Source of the DNA: Chloroflexota bacterium
GTDB taxonomy: Bacteria; Chloroflexota; Dehalococcoidia; DSTF01; RBG-16-68-14
Reading direction: 5' to 3'
Assembly (NCBI GenBank): GCA_029262675.1
Contig: JAJCYW010000020.1
Location: 62,001 to 126,000 of the forward strand
Length of the DNA stretch: 64,000 bases
A program made the translations under genes and the position numbers. Below, piece after piece: positions 13,773 through 22,279 of this stretch. Each line of letters opens with the position of its first letter. The first letter of the stretch is position 1. A model generated the notes under the pieces. It saw only the letters and a list, made by a program, of their open reading frames with translations. It ran no database searches and was not told the DNA's origin.

Positions 13773-15042
13773 CGGCCTCGCCAGCAGGCAACTCTTCCAG
13801 TTCGGCCAGCCGTGGATCGGCGCGATCTTGACGCTCACGCTGGCCACCGGCGGCGGTGTTCTGCTGGCCCAACTGCTGATGTCGCCGCCGTCGAGCGACC
13901 TGCGCGCGTTGGCCGCCTACCTGACGATCTCGGGCGTCGCCAGCCTCGGTCTTGGCTGGCTAGCGCTCCGCGCCGCCGACCGCGCCGTCGGGCTGACGAT
14001 CCAGGCCAAGTCGTTTCTCGGCTCGCTGATTGGCAGCGGCGTCGCGCTTCTGAACATTGTGATCGTAGCGCAGCTCATGTTCGTCTCCACGTCGCACGAC
14101 TTCAAGCTGCTGATCGCGCTGGTTCTCTTCAGTGCTGTCGTCACGCTGTTTTTCAGCCTCTGGGTCGCGACCACCGTGGCAGGCCGAATCGAGCTCGTGG
14201 CGGGCGGCATTCGCACGCTGGCCGGAGGCGCGTACGATACGCGTCTGGCGGTGGATGGCGGGGACGAGGTGGCCCAGCTTGCGCGCGACGTCAACCTGCT
14301 CGCGGCGCGGTTGCAGGCGGCCGAGGAGCAGCGGGCGACGATGGACCGTGAGCGGCAAGAGTTCACCGCGGCGATATCACATGACTTGCGCACGCCGCTC
14401 GCCAGCATGCGCGCGATGGTCGAAGCGCTGGACGATCGCGTGGTTGACGACCCGGCGGAAGTCGGCCGCTACTACGGGACGATGCGCCGCGAGATCGAAC
14501 GGCTCAGCCGCATGATCGACGACCTCTTCGAACTGGCGCGAATGGACGCCGGCGCGTTGGAGCTAGAGCGCGCGCCCGTAGCGCTGCAAGAGGTGGCGGC
14601 GGAGGTCGTCGACGCGATGCAGGCGCAGGCGCGCAGCTCGGGCGTCGACCTCGCGCTTACAATCGATGGCAGTCCAGAAGACCTCATGCTGGACGGCGCA
14701 CGCATCGAGCGCGTTGCCGCTAACCTTGTCCGCAACGCATTGGAGCACTCGCAGTCCGGCGGGCGGGTCGACGTGCGCGTCTACGACTGCGACGAATGGG
14801 CGGCGCTGGAGGTCGCGGACAACGGGGCGGGCATTGCGCCGGACGTGATCGAACGGATTTGGGACCGGTTCTATCGTGGCGAACGCTCCCGTCAGCGCAC
14901 GCGAGGGACGGCGGACGGCGCGGGGTTGGGCCTGGCGATCGTACGCGGGTTCGTCGAAGCGCACGGCGGTACGGTCGAGGCCCGGTCGGCGGCAGGGCAG
15001 GGCGCGACGTTCACCGTGCGCCTTCCACGCTCCTCTCCGTAA
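13762..15042 (+). CDS. Membrane sensor histidine kinase
   Basis: 426 residues starting at TTG 13762, inside the response-regulator gene, with GGGGAG upstream. N-terminal hydrophobic segments near 15-37, 45-65, 85-110 and 115-135 suggest four membrane spans with little extracellular domain. A HAMP-like region (GGIRTLAGGAYDTRL) precedes HisKA with the phosphoacceptor in ISHDLRTPLASMRAM, then the ATPase domain with N-box NLVRNALEHS, G1 DNGAGIAP, F-box RFYRGE and G2 GAGLGLAIVRGF. The sensor input is probably within or near the membrane. Signal unknown. Confidence 0.93.
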   Translation: MNRSGLASRQLFQFGQPWIGAILTLTLATGGGVLLAQLLMSPPSSDLRALAAYLTISGVASLGLGWLALRAADRAVGLTIQAKSFLGSLIGSGVALLNIVIVAQLMFVSTSHDFKLLIALVLFSAVVTLFFSLWVATTVAGRIELVAGGIRTLAGGAYDTRLAVDGGDEVAQLARDVNLLAARLQAAEEQRATMDRERQEFTAAISHDLRTPLASMRAMVEALDDRVVDDPAEVGRYYGTMRREIERLSRMIDDLFELARMDAGALELERAPVALQEVAAEVVDAMQAQARSSGVDLALTIDGSPEDLMLDGARIERVAANLVRNALEHSQSGGRVDVRVYDCDEWAALEVADNGAGIAPDVIERIWDRFYRGERSRQRTRGTADGAGLGLAIVRGFVEAHGGTVEARSAAGQGATFTVRLPRSSP

Positions 15043-15073
15043 GCCCGCCGTAACAGCCGTAATCGATTCGTAA
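15038..15073 (+). promoter_or_regulatory. Four CGTAA direct repeats upstream of the DM13 gene
   Basis: GTAA starts at 15039, 15050, 15059 and 15070, spaced 11, 9 and 11 bp; the first overlaps the kinase stop codon. GATTCGTAA (15065-15073) is shared with the spondin promoter. A possible -10, TACGAT (15085-15090), follows the last repeat by 11 bp, a position suited to an activator in place of a -35 box. Confidence 0.55.
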
Positions 15074-15124
15074 TGTCGCGACGGTACGATCCGGGTATCG
15101 GGGCGTATTTTCACGGGAGGAACC

Positions 15125-15976
15125 ATGTCCGTATTCGGTGACCTTGAACGGCTGATCGCCGACCTCTATCCGTACCGCTGGCCGCTGACGGTGGGCTTCG
15201 TTGTGGCCGTCGCGGTCGCCGCGTGGTTTGCTTACGGCCGCGGCTTGCACCTGCCGCTGCTGCGCCACAAGCTCGCGACGGGGGCAGCAGCGATCGTGCT
15301 CCTGGCCGTCGCAATCCCTGCCGGAAACTACCTGCTCTCGCCGCTATGGGAGCGTTCGTACGTCAATGAGCCCAGCCCGATTGCGGCAGCAAGTGCAGAT
15401 GCGGCGCAGCCGCAGGCAGGCTCGGACGCCGCTCCAACGCCTGTACCCACGAGCGGAAGCGCCGCAGCTATCGAATCACCGTCAGGGGCACCGCTAACGC
15501 CGGGCGCAGCGGTTCCAACGGCGGCTGTGGGCGAACCCGCGACCGCTACTGAGGCTCCAACGGGCGATGCGCCGTCCGATGCGCCAGGGGCCAGCCCCGC
15601 GCCGGCCGATCCGACGCCGTCGGCGTCGTTCGAGCCGCACATCGTGCGCAGGGGCCAGGTCACAGGCGCCGATAGCTTCCATTTTGGCGAGGGGACGGCG
15701 CTTCTCATTGAGATATCCCCGGGGAGATACAGCCTGCGGTTTGAAGAGTTCTCCGTGCAGAATGGACCTGACCTCTTCGTCTACCTTTCGCCCGGGGAGG
15801 ACGGATATCAGGACGGTGCGATCAACCTCGGTGAACTGCGAGCTACCGATGGCGCGTTCAACTACGACGTGCCGCCGGAGATAGACGTTGCTGACTTTCA
15901 CAGCGCCGTCGTCTGGTGCCGCCAGTTTGCGGTGGAGTTCGCGTCCGCCCCGCTGGCGGCCGTGGCAGTGGAGTAG
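15125..15976 (+). CDS. DM13-domain membrane protein
   Basis: 283 residues with a GGGAGG ribosome-binding site. Two N-terminal hydrophobic segments (about 20-38 and 55-75) are followed by a 100-residue Ala/Pro/Thr-rich linker and a DM13 domain (about 175-280). Its marks are RRGQVTGADSFHFGEGTA, FSVQNGPDLFVYLSPG, INLGELRATDGAFNYDVP and the VVWCRQF motif with the conserved Cys. DM13 domains are thought to take part in electron transfer or to bind a cofactor through that cysteine. It is likely membrane-anchored with the domain outside. Control by the adjacent two-component system is suggested by the repeats in its promoter. Confidence 0.85.
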   Translation: MSVFGDLERLIADLYPYRWPLTVGFVVAVAVAAWFAYGRGLHLPLLRHKLATGAAAIVLLAVAIPAGNYLLSPLWERSYVNEPSPIAAASADAAQPQAGSDAAPTPVPTSGSAAAIESPSGAPLTPGAAVPTAAVGEPATATEAPTGDAPSDAPGASPAPADPTPSASFEPHIVRRGQVTGADSFHFGEGTALLIEISPGRYSLRFEEFSVQNGPDLFVYLSPGEDGYQDGAINLGELRATDGAFNYDVPPEIDVADFHSAVVWCRQFAVEFASAPLAAVAVE

Positions 15977-16010
15977 CTTCCGAAGACAGGCGTACGGGCC
16001 GCAGGCAGGC

Positions 16011-18665
16011 CTACGCGCCGCCGGCCAGCAGCACGCTTGCCTTCGCCAGGCCGGCGTCAAGCATCGCTGCATCACGGCCGCCCGCCGTCGCCGTATCCGG
16101 CCGGCCACCGCCGCCCGCGCCCATCTCCGCCCCGACCTGCTTCGCGATTTTGCCGGCATGGAGGCCCGCCTCGACACGGTCCCGCGTGAGCATGATGGCA
16201 ATTGCGGGTTTGCCGTCGAACACGGCGCCCAACGCGATCGCCGCCGACTTGGCTTTCGACCGCAGCTCGTCGCCGAACGCCCGCAGCGACTCTGCGTCGG
16301 CGGCGTCCACGCGACTGACGATCAGCAGCCCGCCGTCCGCCTGCCTCCCCTGCTCGATAAGCTGGGCAGGGTCGGGCAGTCCGGCTGCCGCTTGCTTCGG
16401 CTGCTTGCTCGCTCGCTCTTGTAGTGCGCTGATGCGCTCCGGCAGCTCGGCAACGGGCACGTTGTACTCGCGGCTGAGCTGATCTGTGACGTGGCGGCGG
16501 GCGTCGATCCAGTCGAAGGCGGCAAGGCCGGTCACAGCCTCCAGTCGCCGCATGCCTGCGCCGACGCTGCGCTGCTCGGTGATGAAGAAGGCGCCGATCT
16601 CGCCCGTGGCGTGGCAGTGCGTGCCACCGCAGAGTTCGCGGCTGAACGGGGCTTCGTTATCACCGACGCTGACGACGCGCGCCTCCTCGCCGTACTTCTC
16701 GTCGAACATGGCGTCGGCGTTCATGGCGAGCGCGTCTTGCAGCGGCATGACGTTTGTCTCGACGCCCCGGTCCGCCACGATCTGCTCGCGGACGATGCGT
16801 TCCGTCTCCCGCAGTTCGTCGTCCGTCAGCGCCTTGTTGTGCATGAAGTCGAAGCGCAGGCGGCCGGGCGCGACGAGCGAGCCGGCCTGCTTCGCCTGTT
16901 CGCCGAGCACATCGCGCAGGGCGCGGTGGAGGAGGTGGGTGGCAGTGTGGTTGCGCATGATGTCGCGGCGGCTCGACTCTTGGACCGTCGCCGTCACGGC
17001 GTCGTCCTGCGCCAGGCTGCCGCGCACGACGCGGCCGGTGTGGACGAAGACGCCGTGGGCGACGCGTCGCACGTCCTCGATGGCGGCAGCGCCGTTCGGG
17101 CCGGCGATCTCGCCGTGGTCGCCGACCTGGCCGCCGGACTCCGCGTAGAACGGCGTCGCATCGAGGACGAGTTCGACCTCGGCTCCTTCGGAAGCGTTCT
17201 CTGCGGCGCCCGCGTCGGTGAAGAGCAGCGATAGCGTGCCGTCCGCCGTCAGCGTCTCGTAGCCGCGGAAGTCGGTCGCGTCCAGGTCGCGGGCGGCGGC
17301 CAGCAGCGCCTCGTCCTGCTCCTGCGCTCGCGCCTCGCGGCCGCGCTTGCGCTGCTCTTCGAGCGCGGTGTTGAAGCCGTCTTCGTCGACCGCCCAGCCG
17401 CGCGCGTGGAGAGCAGTCCGCGTCAGGTCGAGCGGGAAGCCATACGTATCGTAAAGGCGGAAGGCCTCGTCTCCGGCGAGCGTCATTTGTTCTCGCGCCG
17501 CGCCGTCGCCGCCCTTAAGCGGCGTTTCCGCGCTGCGAACGATATCCTCCAGGCGGGAGAGGCCAGAGTCCAGTGTTGCGAGGAAGCGCTCCTCCTCGTC
17601 GTCGACGAGGTCGGCGATACGGCCAGCCGCCTCCGTCAGCTCCGGATAGGCATCGCTCATGACGTCGACGACGCCGTTACATATGCCTGCGAAGAACGCG
17701 CGCTCCAGCCCCAGTAGCCGGCCCTGGTACGAGGCGCGGCGCAGTACGCGCCGCAGTACGTAGCCGCGGCCCTCGTTCGAGGGCATCACGCCATCCGCAA
17801 TGAGGAAACTGATGGCGCGGGCGTGGTCGGCGATCGCGCGATAGTGCGGAAGTAGGTCGGCGGGGATTTCCTGTGCCTCACCCGTCAACTCGCGGACACG
17901 GTCAATCAGTGGTGCGAAGATATCGTTGTCGTAGTTGGACTGGGCGTCCTGGACAATACTTACCAGTCGCTCGAATCCCATGCCGGTGTCGACACCGGTC
18001 TTAGGCAGCGGCGTCAGCGTGCCGTCGGCGGCACGGTCGAACTGCATGAAGACGTTGTTCCAGACCTCCCACCAGCGGCCGCATTCGCAGGTGATAGCGC
18101 AGTCGCTGCCGTCACGCAGGCACTTGCCGGTGCGGTCGTAGATGATTTCCGAGTTGGGGCCGCAGGGGCCGGTGTCGCCCATGCTCCAGAAGTTGTCCTC
18201 AGCGCCGAGCCGAACGACGCGCGTTTCCGGGATGCCCTTGATCTCGGCCCAGAGCTTCGCCGACTCATCGTCCTCTTCGTAGACGGTCGGATGGAGGGCG
18301 TCAGGAGGCAGCCCCATCTCTTTGGTGAGGAACTCCCAGGAGTAGGCGAGCGCCTCTTCTTTGAAATAGTCCCCAAAGGAGAAGTTGCCCAGCATTTCGA
18401 AGAACGTCTGGTGCTGCGGCGAGGGGCCGACTTCTTCCAGGTCGTTGTGCTTGCCGCTGACGCGCAGGCACTTCTGGACGGAGACGGCGCGTTTGTACGA
18501 GCGCTTCTCTTTGCCGAGGAAGACGTCCTTGAACGGCACCATGCCGGCGTTGACGAAGAGCAGCGTGGGGTCTTCCGGCGGGATCAGCGATGCGCTGGGT
18601 ACCACGGTGTGGTCCCGCGCTTCGAAGTAATCGAGGAATCGTTGGCGGATCTCTGCGCTCTTCAT
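16011..18665 (-). CDS. alaS: Alanine--tRNA ligase
   Basis: 884 residues, full length. The N-terminal class II catalytic domain starts SAEIRQRFLDYFEARDHTVV, with SLIPPEDPTLLFVNAGMV and GPCGPNSEI. The editing domain has HTATHLLH near residue 573 and CGGTHC near 677, which bind zinc and clear mischarged Ser/Gly-tRNA. A C-terminal DHHA1/C-Ala region with GGGGRPD follows. It charges tRNA-Ala in the cytoplasm. A perfect TATAAT lies 9 nt before the ATG, so the mRNA is probably leaderless. All diagnostic motifs are present. Confidence 0.98.
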   Translation of the reverse strand: MKSAEIRQRFLDYFEARDHTVVPSASLIPPEDPTLLFVNAGMVPFKDVFLGKEKRSYKRAVSVQKCLRVSGKHNDLEEVGPSPQHQTFFEMLGNFSFGDYFKEEALAYSWEFLTKEMGLPPDALHPTVYEEDDESAKLWAEIKGIPETRVVRLGAEDNFWSMGDTGPCGPNSEIIYDRTGKCLRDGSDCAITCECGRWWEVWNNVFMQFDRAADGTLTPLPKTGVDTGMGFERLVSIVQDAQSNYDNDIFAPLIDRVRELTGEAQEIPADLLPHYRAIADHARAISFLIADGVMPSNEGRGYVLRRVLRRASYQGRLLGLERAFFAGICNGVVDVMSDAYPELTEAAGRIADLVDDEEERFLATLDSGLSRLEDIVRSAETPLKGGDGAAREQMTLAGDEAFRLYDTYGFPLDLTRTALHARGWAVDEDGFNTALEEQRKRGREARAQEQDEALLAAARDLDATDFRGYETLTADGTLSLLFTDAGAAENASEGAEVELVLDATPFYAESGGQVGDHGEIAGPNGAAAIEDVRRVAHGVFVHTGRVVRGSLAQDDAVTATVQESSRRDIMRNHTATHLLHRALRDVLGEQAKQAGSLVAPGRLRFDFMHNKALTDDELRETERIVREQIVADRGVETNVMPLQDALAMNADAMFDEKYGEEARVVSVGDNEAPFSRELCGGTHCHATGEIGAFFITEQRSVGAGMRRLEAVTGLAAFDWIDARRHVTDQLSREYNVPVAELPERISALQERASKQPKQAAAGLPDPAQLIEQGRQADGGLLIVSRVDAADAESLRAFGDELRSKAKSAAIALGAVFDGKPAIAIMLTRDRVEAGLHAGKIAKQVGAEMGAGGGGRPDTATAGGRDAAMLDAGLAKASVLLAGGA

Positions 18666-18674
18666 GATGGATCG

Positions 18675-18680
18675 ATTATA
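18675..18680 (-). promoter_or_regulatory. -10 box (TATAAT) giving a leaderless alaS mRNA
   Basis: On the minus strand a perfect TATAAT ends 9 nt before the alaS ATG (18665). The start site would fall at or within a base or two of the ATG. No convincing -35 hexamer and no ribosome-binding site were found. Confidence 0.65.
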
Positions 18681-18722
18681 GCGGGGCGCGCCGTTTCGCC
18701 GTGCCGGTCGCTGCTGCTGGCC

Positions 18723-20198
18723 TTAATCGGACGGCGGCCGGACGAGCGGAAAGGCGACGACATCGCGGATCGTCGGGCTGTTGGTCAGGTACATCAGCCA
18801 GCGCTCTATAGACACGCCGAAGCCGGCCGTCGGCGGCATGCCGTACTCCAGCGCCTCTAGGAACTCCTCGTCCAGCATCTGCGCCTCACGGTCGCCGGCT
18901 TCCCTCAGCCGCTGCTGCTCCTCGAATCGAGCGCGCTGGTCGAGCGGGTCGTTGAGCTCCGCGAAGCCGTTGCCGACCTCCGACCCCGCCATCAGCACCT
19001 GGATCCGCTGCACGCGGCCTTCGTGTTGCGGGTCGCGTTTCGCCAGCGGCGAAATGTCGACCGGGTGGCCTGTGAGAAGCTGCGGCTGGATTAGCGTCGG
19101 GCGAATCTCGCGCTTGTAGATCATGTCGATCAGCCGCCCGCGACCGAGGCCCGGCTTGGCTTCGTCGCCCACGCGCTCCCGCGCGACCGGTAGCAGCGCC
19201 TCGGCGGTCGGGTGGGCGTCCAGGTCGATGCCGATGCCGCGAAACAGCTCGAAGTAGTCGAGCTCGGGCCAGGGCGGCGTGAAGTCGAGAACGTCGTCGC
19301 CGTAGGTTAGCTTGAGCGACCCGAAGGTCGATTCGATGACGGAGGCGTAGAACTGTTGCACAAGCTGCTTCAGCGCGTCGAGATCCGCGTAGGCCCAGTA
19401 GAACTCCAGCAGGTCGTAGTCCTGCAGGTGCTCGCGGCCGATGCCCTCGTTTCGGAAGACGCGGCCAACCTCGTAGACCCGTTCGAAGCCACCGACGATC
19501 AGTCTCTTATGTGGCAGCTCGAGTGAGATGCGCAGGTAGAAGTCGCGGCCCAGGGCGTTGTGGTGTGTAGTGAACGGCTCCGCGTCCGCGCCGCCAGGAA
19601 TCGATTCGAGGACGGGCGTCGCGACCTCGATGAAGTCCCGCTCTTCCAGGAAGCTGCGGATGCTGCGAATGAATGTTGCGCGTGTGGCCACGTTCCGCAT
19701 CTCTTCCGGGTCGGCGATGTAGGCCAGATGGCGTTTGCGGACGCGGGTTTCCGGGTCCGTCAGTCCGTGCCACTTCTCCGGCAGCGGCCGTAGCGTCTTC
19801 GTCAGGACCGAGAACTCTTCTACCTTCACGGTCAACTCGCCCGTCCGCGTCGTGAAGAGCGGGCCGGAGACGCCGATGAAGTCGCCGACTTCCAGCAGCT
19901 TGACTAGTTCGTACTTGCCTTCCCCAACGACGTCCTTCCTAAGCTGGATCTGGATTTGGCCCGACTGGTCGCGCAGGTTGGCAAACGTCGAGCCGCCGTG
20001 GCGCCGCCAGAGCACCAGCCGCCCGGCGATTCGGACACCGCTTTCTTCAGGCTGCTCCCGCGCCCAAGCGATCTCCTGCCGTTCGCCGAATGTGCTGGGG
20101 TAGGGGTCCACGCCCAACTCGCGCAGGCGAGCGACCTTCTCGATGCGGGCGGCGCGGACTTCAGCTAGGCGGGAAGGGGATTGTTCTTCGTCAGCCAT
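18723..20198 (-). CDS. lysS: Lysine--tRNA ligase, class II
   Basis: I place the start at ATG 20198 (product begins MADEEQSPSRL, 491 residues) because a promoter -10 sits 8 nt upstream and earlier codons would lie inside it. The N-terminal OB-fold anticodon-binding domain (VRIAGRLVLWRRHGGSTFANL) is followed by the class II catalytic core with motif 2 FRNEGIGREHLQDYDLLEFY and motif 3 GFGVSIERWLMYLTNS. It attaches lysine to tRNA-Lys. It is transcribed on the same strand as alaS, 57 nt upstream of that gene, but both have their own -10 boxes. Confidence 0.97.
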   Translation of the reverse strand: MADEEQSPSRLAEVRAARIEKVARLRELGVDPYPSTFGERQEIAWAREQPEESGVRIAGRLVLWRRHGGSTFANLRDQSGQIQIQLRKDVVGEGKYELVKLLEVGDFIGVSGPLFTTRTGELTVKVEEFSVLTKTLRPLPEKWHGLTDPETRVRKRHLAYIADPEEMRNVATRATFIRSIRSFLEERDFIEVATPVLESIPGGADAEPFTTHHNALGRDFYLRISLELPHKRLIVGGFERVYEVGRVFRNEGIGREHLQDYDLLEFYWAYADLDALKQLVQQFYASVIESTFGSLKLTYGDDVLDFTPPWPELDYFELFRGIGIDLDAHPTAEALLPVARERVGDEAKPGLGRGRLIDMIYKREIRPTLIQPQLLTGHPVDISPLAKRDPQHEGRVQRIQVLMAGSEVGNGFAELNDPLDQRARFEEQQRLREAGDREAQMLDEEFLEALEYGMPPTAGFGVSIERWLMYLTNSPTIRDVVAFPLVRPPSD

Positions 20199-20205
20199 TA
20201 GGGCT

Positions 20206-20234
20206 ATCTTATCGCCGGTGCCGGTGGGCGACAA
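20206..20234 (-). promoter_or_regulatory. lysS promoter, leaderless arrangement
   Basis: On the minus strand TTGTCG (20234-20229), a 17-bp spacer and TAAGAT (20211-20206) are followed after 7 nt by the lysS ATG. No ribosome-binding site lies between, so transcription should start at or very near the start codon. Confidence 0.55.
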
Positions 20235-20356
20235 ATAGAGCCCGCGCACATCGTGCGCGAGAAATGCTTGGAGGCGTTCGCATCGGCACCGGCGCTTGTC
20301 TGGTAGACTTCGCCAATATCAAGAAAACGTTCAGTGTATTCGTTAGGGGCAGACAG

Positions 20357-21196
20357 ATGGCAAACGTACTGATTACTGGTTGCAGCAGCGGGTTCGGCAA
20401 GCTGGCCGCGTTGCAGTTCGCGCGCAAGGGAGACAGGGTCTTCGCCAGCATGCGCAACCTGGCCAAGGGCGGGGATCTGGCAGCGGCCCGCGAAGCGGAG
20501 AAGCTAAAGATCGACCTGATACAGCTCGATGTGACGGACGAAGCGTCCGTGAAGCAGGCCGTGGCTAGTGTCATCGAATCGGCCGGCAGCATCGATGTGC
20601 TGGTCAATAACGCCGGCATCGGCGCGCACGGTCCCGTGGAAGAAACGGACGACGACGAGGCGAAGGAGATCTTCGAGACGAATTTCTTCGGCGTCCTGCG
20701 CGTGATCCGCGCTGCGCTGCCGCATATGCGAGAAGAAAAGGCGGGCGTAATCGTCAACGTGTCGTCGCTGGCCGGCCGCGTCGGGCCGCCCTTCGATGGC
20801 ATCTACTCCGCCAGCAAGTTCGCGTTGGAGGCGATGAGCGAGTCGTTGTACTACGAAGTGCACCCGTTCGGTATCCGCGTCCTGCTCGTCGAGCCCGGCG
20901 GGTTCGACACGAACATCGCCAACACGATCCGTATCCCGCGGCGCTACGGCGAGGGCTCTCCGTATGCGGACTTGGATCAGCGCTTCGCGCAGGCGATGAC
21001 GAAGCTGCCGGGGAACGATGAAGAGAGTGACGCGCAGGACGTCGCCGACGTGATCTACAACGCCGTCCACGACGGCGAGCCGAAGTTGCGCTACCTCGTC
21101 GGCAAGGACGCCGAGATGATCGGCGCGCTGTGGAAGCAGATGGACGACGAGCAGTTTGAGCAGACCATTCGCCAGGCGCTGGACTTCTGGGACTAG
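20357..21196 (+). CDS. Short-chain dehydrogenase/reductase, classical type
   Basis: 279 residues with AGGGG before ATG 20357. It has the cofactor motif TGCSSGFG at 7-14, NNAG near 91, catalytic Ser in NVSSLAGRVG and YSASK near 155-159. The C-terminal extension ending EQFEQTIRQALDFWD and the EPGGFDTNIA segment resemble the oxidoreductases annotated as 17-beta-hydroxysteroid or retinol-type SDRs. NADP is favoured by the Arg after the second strand (SMRNL). It has no operon partner: lysS is divergent upstream and a hairpin-rich 354-nt gap follows. Confidence 0.87.
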   Translation: MANVLITGCSSGFGKLAALQFARKGDRVFASMRNLAKGGDLAAAREAEKLKIDLIQLDVTDEASVKQAVASVIESAGSIDVLVNNAGIGAHGPVEETDDDEAKEIFETNFFGVLRVIRAALPHMREEKAGVIVNVSSLAGRVGPPFDGIYSASKFALEAMSESLYYEVHPFGIRVLLVEPGGFDTNIANTIRIPRRYGEGSPYADLDQRFAQAMTKLPGNDEESDAQDVADVIYNAVHDGEPKLRYLVGKDAEMIGALWKQMDDEQFEQTIRQALDFWD

Positions 21197-21197
21197 G

Positions 21198-21485
21198 GCT
21201 GCTGCTGAGGCAGCAGCTTCGATTCTCGTGCCGTACGGCACGAGAATCTGGGCTACCGCGGCACCGTGCAGTCTGTGGCGTCGTGCGGTGCGGAACTCTG
21301 GGCTACCGCGGCACTTCTCGGGCGCCGACGCTGCGCGTCGGGGACTGCTGGCGTACGATGCAGAACAGTTTTGGCAGGCGGCACGTAGGAGTTCCGCGCC
21401 ACGGGATGGTACGAAACTCCGGTCGGCATTTCAGGCATTGGTCCGGTCGCACGGAGATTCGGATCATGCTATGAGCCGAATCTCC
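21198..21485. repeat. Hairpin-rich intergenic block with direct repeats (gap 21197-21550)
   Basis: The gap contains a GCTGCTGC/GCAGCAGC hairpin (21198-21217) and a perfect 28-bp palindrome with arm GATTCTCGTGCCGT (21221-21248). Two copies of CTGGGCTACCGCGGCAC follow, 50 bp apart (21248-21264 and 21298-21314), with CCGACGC/GCGTCGG (21325-21341) and GGAGATTCGG/CCGAATCTCC (21453-21485). No gene is evident. It is reminiscent of dispersed palindromic elements and shares the CTCG-GTGC hairpin style with 5675-5698. Confidence 0.7.
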
Positions 21486-21550
21486 CCGGTACCGAGACGC
21501 TATGTGCCACTGGACGCGCTCGCAATAGTGCGTGAAGCATGGTAGGATAG

Positions 21551-22165
21551 GTGCCGACCATGGAAGACGGTAAGACGGTGGCACGCACGTACCCGCGCGA
21601 AATAACGCTGGGTAAAGTGCCGCTTACGTTGCGGCTGATGACGCCGGACGATAAGGAAGCCATTCGGGTGTTTGCCCGCGCGCTGCCGCCTAACGATATG
21701 CTCTTCCTGCGCCTTGACATCGGGAAAGACGAAGGTATCGACGAGTGGCTGACCAACATTCGGGAAGGCCGCACGACAACGGTAGCGGCGATGCAGCCGG
21801 ACGGACTCATTGGCGGTTACGCCAGCGTCCACCACAACGACACGATGTGGAACCGCCACGTCGGTGAGCTACGCGTCATCGTCGGCTCCGACTATCGCCG
21901 CCTCGGCCTCGGCCGCCGGCTAACGGATGAAGTGTTCGCCATCGCCCGCGACATCGGCCTCCAGAAGTTGACGGCGCAGATGACGCCAGACCAGAAGGGC
22001 GCCCGCGCCACGTTCGAACGGCTCGGCTTCCGGGCGGAGGCGCTTCTCGCCGACTTCGTCGTCGACCGCGAAGGCAAGGCGCGTGACCTGCTGATCATGT
22101 CGCACGATGTCGCCGGGTTTTCGGACATCGAACACCTGACGCCGGCCGCGACGGCGACGGCCTAA
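21551..22165 (+). CDS. GNAT family N-acetyltransferase
   Basis: 204 residues from GTG 21551 (ATG 21560 is an alternative). The acetyl-CoA-binding motif A is VIVGSDYRRLGLGRRLTDEV at about residues 112-131. Motif B follows in KLTAQMTPDQKGARATFERL. The family transfers an acyl group to amines of small molecules, peptides or proteins. Upstream residues ITLGKVPLTLRLMTPDDKEA match the usual N-terminal strand-helix. The gene is isolated, with a structured gap on its 5' side and a convergent acyltransferase gene downstream. Substrate unknown. Confidence 0.85.
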   Translation: MPTMEDGKTVARTYPREITLGKVPLTLRLMTPDDKEAIRVFARALPPNDMLFLRLDIGKDEGIDEWLTNIREGRTTTVAAMQPDGLIGGYASVHHNDTMWNRHVGELRVIVGSDYRRLGLGRRLTDEVFAIARDIGLQKLTAQMTPDQKGARATFERLGFRAEALLADFVVDREGKARDLLIMSHDVAGFSDIEHLTPAATATA

Positions 22166-22279
22166 CTCCACCTCAACCCGCTCTGCCAACAATACGCTGA
22201 CGCCCGCGCACGTGTCTGCTCACGTGTGCGCGTGGCCGCGCGCGACGAGTTCGCTGGTAAGAGGGTAGGAGGCCGGCCG

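Noticed and set aside
12174..13847. Very long open frame antisense to the spondin and response-regulator genes
   Set aside because: It is Arg-rich without domains, and the sense strand carries clear families. Such frames are expected from high GC at third codon positions; the same holds for antisense frames at 36.5-37 kb and 45.4-46.8 kb.
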